A stretch of 64,000 nucleotides of DNA from contig CABUPU010000005.1 in the NCBI GenBank assembly GCA_902493595.1, forward strand, positions 44,027 through 108,026, given 5' to 3'. Origin of the DNA: an uncultured Mycoplasma sp. (GTDB lineage Bacteria; Bacillota_I; Bacilli_A; RF39; UBA660). Positions 60,786 to 64,000 of the stretch are shown here, in pieces. A program made the position numbers and the translations under genes. Numbering within the stretch: position 1 is the stretch's first letter; each line of letters opens with the position of its first letter. Below the pieces are notes generated by a model. It worked only from the letters and a program-made list of their open reading frames with translations. It was not told the origin of the DNA and searched no databases.

Positions 60786-61796
60786 CTATACTTCTTTACT
60801 ACGAAGTTGTCCACATGCAGCAGAAATTTTATTTCCAAACTTTCTACGCACTGTAACATCTATTCCATTTTTCTTCAAAATATCATAAAATTCATTAATT
60901 TTCTTACTTTCTTTAAAATCAATATTTTTTGTTTCATTATAATTTATTAAATTTACATAAGCATTTTTACCTTTAATTAAATTTGCAAGTTCAATTGCAT
61001 TTTCTTTTGAATCATTAATTCCAGATAATAAAACATATTCAAAAGTTATTCTACGAAGTGTTTTTTCATAGTAATAATCAAGAGCATCCATAAGTTCATT
61101 TAAATTATATGCTTTACTAATTGGCATTATTTCATTTCTTATTTTATCATTTGGTGCATGAAGTGATATTGCTAAATTAACTTGAAGGTCAAGTGATGAA
61201 AATTCTTTTATTTTTGGAACTATTCCACATGTAGAAACGGTTATATGTCTTGCTCCAATACTAAGTGCTTTAGAATCATTTATTATTCTTATAAAATTTA
61301 TTACATTATCATAATTATCAAAAGGTTCACCAATACCCATTATTACGCAGCTATCTATTCTTTGCTTTATATATTTTGATATTAATATAATCTGCTGCAC
61401 CATTTCATATGTCTCAAGATTTCTTATTTTTTTAAGTCTTCCACTTTCACAAAATTTACATCCAATATTACAGCCAACTTGAGAGGAAACGCATACACTA
61501 AGGCCATAATTATGCATCATTAAAACTGCTTCGATTTTTTGATTATCTGCAAGAGCAAATAAGAATTTTTTTACATCAGTATCTTCCTCAACTTTAATTA
61601 TTTTAATAAAATCAGTAGTAAAATTATCTTTTAAATATTCAATATTTTCTTTTTTAATATTTGTAAATTCATCAAAGTTATAAACTTTTTTATCATATAA
61701 CCAATCAAAAACTTGTGATGCCATAAATTTTTTCTTACCATCACTTTCAAATTTTTTAATTAAATCATTTTTTGTAAAACTAAATATATTTTCCAT
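60786..61796 (-). CDS. rlmN: 23S rRNA/tRNA adenine-C2 methyltransferase
   Basis: 336 residues, radical SAM. CxxxCxxC is GCNIGCKFCESG (about 107-114); second catalytic Cys in KISAACGQLR near the C-terminus; GIGEPFDNYDNV; the N-terminal helical QVFDWLYDKKV domain. Makes m2A in 23S rRNA and some tRNAs. Head of the rlmN-prpC-prkC-rsgA-rpe run, 31 bp before prpC. Confidence 0.95.
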   Translation of the reverse strand: MENIFSFTKNDLIKKFESDGKKKFMASQVFDWLYDKKVYNFDEFTNIKKENIEYLKDNFTTDFIKIIKVEEDTDVKKFLFALADNQKIEAVLMMHNYGLSVCVSSQVGCNIGCKFCESGRLKKIRNLETYEMVQQIILISKYIKQRIDSCVIMGIGEPFDNYDNVINFIRIINDSKALSIGARHITVSTCGIVPKIKEFSSLDLQVNLAISLHAPNDKIRNEIMPISKAYNLNELMDALDYYYEKTLRRITFEYVLLSGINDSKENAIELANLIKGKNAYVNLINYNETKNIDFKESKKINEFYDILKKNGIDVTVRRKFGNKISAACGQLRSKEV

Positions 61797-61850
61797 ACAA
61801 GAAAATTGTACTAAATTTTTAGCATATTGTCTATTATTTTAGTGTATTTT

Positions 61851-61887
61851 AAAAAGAAACTAAATTTTATTTCTTATTAGTTTCTTT
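61851..61887 (-). terminator. Terminator of the Rpn-like gene
   Basis: Minus strand AAAGAAACTAA (61877-61887) pairs with TTAGTTTCTTT-like (61853-61863) before five T. Confidence 0.6.
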
Positions 61888-62958
61888 ATTTACTTCATCT
61901 AGTAACTCATTATATTTATCTCCGGTTATATCAGTTGATTTTAAAATAAGAACTTTGGAAACACCATTTTTTATTAGTTTTTTTATAGTAGCAATTTTAT
62001 TTTCCTCGATAACAGCTTCGGTTACTACTTCTTTTTTGAACTCGTCTGTTACATTTTCTAACACTGTTTCTTTTTTGAACTCATCTGTTACATTTTCTAA
62101 CACTGTTTCTTTTTTGAACTCGTCTGTTACATTTTCTAACACTGTTTCTTTTTTGAACTCATCTGTTACATTTTCTAACACTGTTTCTTTTTTAAACTTG
62201 TCTGTTACAGTTTCTAATACAGCTTTTTTTCTAAATTCATCAGTTACATCCTCCAAAGCTGCTTCCTTTTTAAATTTGACTGGATCATAATACAATAGCT
62301 CATCTAATGTCTTACTCAATTCATTCAACTCCTTTACTATTCGTAGCATCATTTCATCACCCTCAAATAATGTTTCATCATTTGATATAAATATTAGTGA
62401 TAAATATTTTGCTCCTAATCTATCTAACTTTCTAATATCATCATAAGACAAATTTCTCAAAATTGCAACATTTATATCGTAAATTGTAAGTATATACTCT
62501 TCATCATTGTCATATTTTCTTACCAATTCTTCTTTATAAATAAACTTTCCCTTCCTATACCTATCATAATTATTGATATTTAATTGGACTGCCTTATAAT
62601 AACTTTCATTTGTTTCTTCATCAAATATCTTAAGTAACATGTGAAAAATATAGACATGATTTTTTAGATAACTTTTTCTTGTCCTTTGACTATTAAATTC
62701 TGTATTTAATAATATGGGACCTTTAGTTGTATAAACTTTAAAATACGAATCAGTAACTCTGTTAGATAGATCACTATAGTTATTTAATTCATTATTAAGT
62801 ATTTTAAAATCAACTACCTCAAGGACTTCAATATTATTATCATTTTCTAAAGCCAAAAATAACTTTGTTATGTAATCTTTATTTATTGGATTAGAAAATA
62901 TTCTTCGAATATAAATATCATTTATAAATTCATTTTTAGTAAACATAGTTTTTTGCAT
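61867..62958 (-). CDS. Rpn/PD-(D/E)XK transposase-like protein with tandem repeats
   Basis: 363 residues. The N-terminal ~215 residues look like the PD-(D/E)XK family transposase (Rpn) domain: FINDIYIRRIFSNPINKDYI, then VTDSYFKVYTTKGPILLNTEF, NHVYIFHMLLKIFDEE and VAILRNLSYDD. In the place of the catalytic E-x-Q/K the sequence is E-F-N, so nuclease activity may be altered. Then comes a repetitive region of 13-residue units FKKETVLENVTDE (about 232-325), a helical surface, and a C-terminal ISKVLILKSTDITG-type end. Rpn proteins promote recombination and are often multicopy. Start ATG has GGAGA upstream. Confidence 0.65.
   Translation of the reverse strand: MQKTMFTKNEFINDIYIRRIFSNPINKDYITKLFLALENDNNIEVLEVVDFKILNNELNNYSDLSNRVTDSYFKVYTTKGPILLNTEFNSQRTRKSYLKNHVYIFHMLLKIFDEETNESYYKAVQLNINNYDRYRKGKFIYKEELVRKYDNDEEYILTIYDINVAILRNLSYDDIRKLDRLGAKYLSLIFISNDETLFEGDEMMLRIVKELNELSKTLDELLYYDPVKFKKEAALEDVTDEFRKKAVLETVTDKFKKETVLENVTDEFKKETVLENVTDEFKKETVLENVTDEFKKETVLENVTDEFKKEVVTEAVIEENKIATIKKLIKNGVSKVLILKSTDITGDKYNELLDEVNKETNKK
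62038..62193. repeat. Four tandem 39-bp repeats, in frame
   Basis: Units start at 62038, 62077, 62116 and 62155; diverged units flank them to about 62271. The sixth base after GAACT alternates G, A, G, A, so the array probably grew by doubling a 78-bp pair. Each unit adds 13 residues, so copy-number change keeps the frame. Confidence 0.85.
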
Positions 62959-63182
62959 AATCTCTTCTCCTTTCTATAACTATTTTTTTACTTTACACTT
63001 TTTATTATTTTCTATGTCATTTTGAAATTCTCCTTTCACTATACTTATTACCGGAAAATTTCTTATTTCCTCCTTTTTTTGTTAAATTTTTATAAAAAAG
63101 TTAAATTTTTACACATTATTGACATTTTACAGTGCTTTTATTTACATTTATTTTACATATATAATAATGTAAAGTAATGCAT

Positions 63183-63214
63183 AAAAAAACATAACTAAAT
63201 TCTATCGTTATGTT
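63183..63214 (-). terminator. Terminator after the phosphatidyltransferase gene
   Basis: Minus strand AACATAAC, loop, GTTATGTT, then six T; overlaps the stop of the gene. Confidence 0.65.
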
Positions 63215-63938
63215 TAATTTCTTTTCTAATACCTTTTAGGCCTTGAGAATCTTTATATTTTTCATAAAAGTCATTATCTAGCCAAATAGTTACAAAGTTA
63301 TCCCATCTATTTTTAATACTTGTTTTAGGTTTTAAATTAATATCAACTACAGGAATGTTCTCTTTTGAAGTAGTGTCATATGTTCTTAAAAATTTTAAAT
63401 AAGAATATAAAGTTAATATTTGAAATATATATAATGGTGTAAATAAAGTTAAATATAAAATATTTGAGTTTATTTTATTAATATAATTTATAAAATCATT
63501 ACTTAAAAAAGTTAAACTATTAATATCTGTTACAAGATATATTAATATAACTGTAATACTCATAACAATTGTTTTAATCTTACCAATTTTTGATGTTTTA
63601 ACATTGATATTTTTTTGAAACTTTATAAATTGAATTAAAACAACAGCAAGTTCAAAAATAATCGAAGCAATAGAATATTTTGTTACTTTAAATAGAATTA
63701 TTAAATTACTACAAGAAAAAAGTTTATCCGCTACACCATCAAACATACTCCCAAAAAATGTAGCTACATGAAATTTTCTTGCTAAAAAACCATCAATACA
63801 GTCTGTAAGATAACAACATATTGAAAGAATAGCAGCATATAATCCTCCATAATTAAAGTATACAGGAATCATCATAAAAACACCTATTATTCTTACCATT
63901 GTAAGAAGATTTACAAATATTAACATAAACTTTTTCAT
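63195..63938 (-). CDS. CDP-alcohol phosphatidyltransferase
   Basis: About 247 residues from ATG 63938 (GAGGAAAG upstream). Motif DG-x2-AR-x8-G-x3-D-x3-D is present as DGFLARKFHVATFFGSMFDGVAD (about 50-72). Around six membrane helices, then a cytoplasmic tail (about 205-247). PgsA-like: CDP-diacylglycerol + glycerol-3-phosphate (or a related alcohol) to a phospholipid; the exact alcohol cannot be told. The 236-bp gap between this gene and the Rpn-like gene holds nothing I can support. Confidence 0.75.
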   Translation of the reverse strand: MKKFMLIFVNLLTMVRIIGVFMMIPVYFNYGGLYAAILSICCYLTDCIDGFLARKFHVATFFGSMFDGVADKLFSCSNLIILFKVTKYSIASIIFELAVVLIQFIKFQKNINVKTSKIGKIKTIVMSITVILIYLVTDINSLTFLSNDFINYINKINSNILYLTLFTPLYIFQILTLYSYLKFLRTYDTTSKENIPVVDINLKPKTSIKNRWDNFVTIWLDNDFYEKYKDSQGLKGIRKEIKHNDRI

Positions 63939-64000
63939 AATCTTTCCTCGTATAATCAATCTTATAGAAATTATTAATCTATTTGATTGATCCTTTCTAT

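Noticed and set aside
62038..62193. Regular 39-bp repeats as a CRISPR array
   Set aside because: Units are contiguous with no unique spacers, in frame inside a gene.
1..64000. Mycoplasma-type code (TGA as Trp)
   Set aside because: TGA is used as a terminal stop in gerAA and in the b-delta-like gene, and no frame needs it as Trp.

Overview
The window is strongly AT-rich (roughly 25-30% G+C by eye) and comes from a low-GC Gram-positive bacterium that keeps the standard bacterial code: TGA is a stop in several genes (the b-delta-like gene ending at 30531, gerAA). It carries spoIVA and a gerA-type germinant receptor operon, so the lineage forms, or recently formed, endospores. It also carries an F1-like ATPase cluster of a kind best known from Mollicutes, a short RelA, T-box and pyruvate formate-lyase genes. 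I infer an uncultured, fermentative, gut-type Bacilli lineage close to the Erysipelotrichia/Mollicutes branch. Most genes lie on the minus strand.

Layout. 1-640: 5' part of a TasA/camelysin-like exported protein behind a putative invertible promoter. 639-11052: deoD, two membrane-bound HTH regulators, an RsgI/PepSY-like protein, an AAA/DUF4143 ATPase behind three 23-bp repeats, a lipoprotein, a transglutaminase-like protein and an rRNA methyltransferase. 11102-17422: spore region, with gerAA-gerAC-gerAB on plus, hup, a small-RNA candidate and spoIVA. 17423-21829: a tandemly duplicated surface-antigen locus; each unit has a C-terminally variable exported protein, a 112-bp putative invertible promoter and a small peptide-coding RNA whose ends can pair. 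The second copy has an abrupt GC-rich patch of about 100 bp at its predicted ligand-binding end, resembling a diversity-generating-retroelement variable region. 21830-25012: amidoligase-like protein, small membrane protein, prs.

25051-38823 is the most unusual part: an operon reading (minus strand) giant exported multidomain protein, second exported protein, c-like subunit, b-delta fusion, alpha, beta, short epsilon, polytopic membrane protein, single-pass protein, small protein, gamma, Flp-pilin-like peptide. The F1 part keeps its catalytic motifs. The c-like subunit lacks the ion-binding carboxylate (Ala60 in its place) and I see no a-subunit in the cluster. The parsimonious reading is an ATP-driven rotary or conformational machine coupled to extracellular proteins instead of ion transport.

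38974-55921: a second amidoligase-like protein, a complete TasA-like protein, tyrS behind a compact T-box, ldh, an operon relA - frameshifted gene - two S51-type peptidases behind a leader-peptide attenuator, a DUF2207-like protein, murF, decayed ABC exporter genes, a GNAT, a small-RNA candidate, pflA/pflB with a Rex-like operator, efp and rpmG. 56007-63938: tRNA-Thr, tRNA-Val, a Nudix protein, the conserved block rlmN-prpC-prkC-rsgA-rpe, an Rpn/PD-(D/E)XK-like protein with 39-bp tandem repeats, and a CDP-alcohol phosphatidyltransferase.
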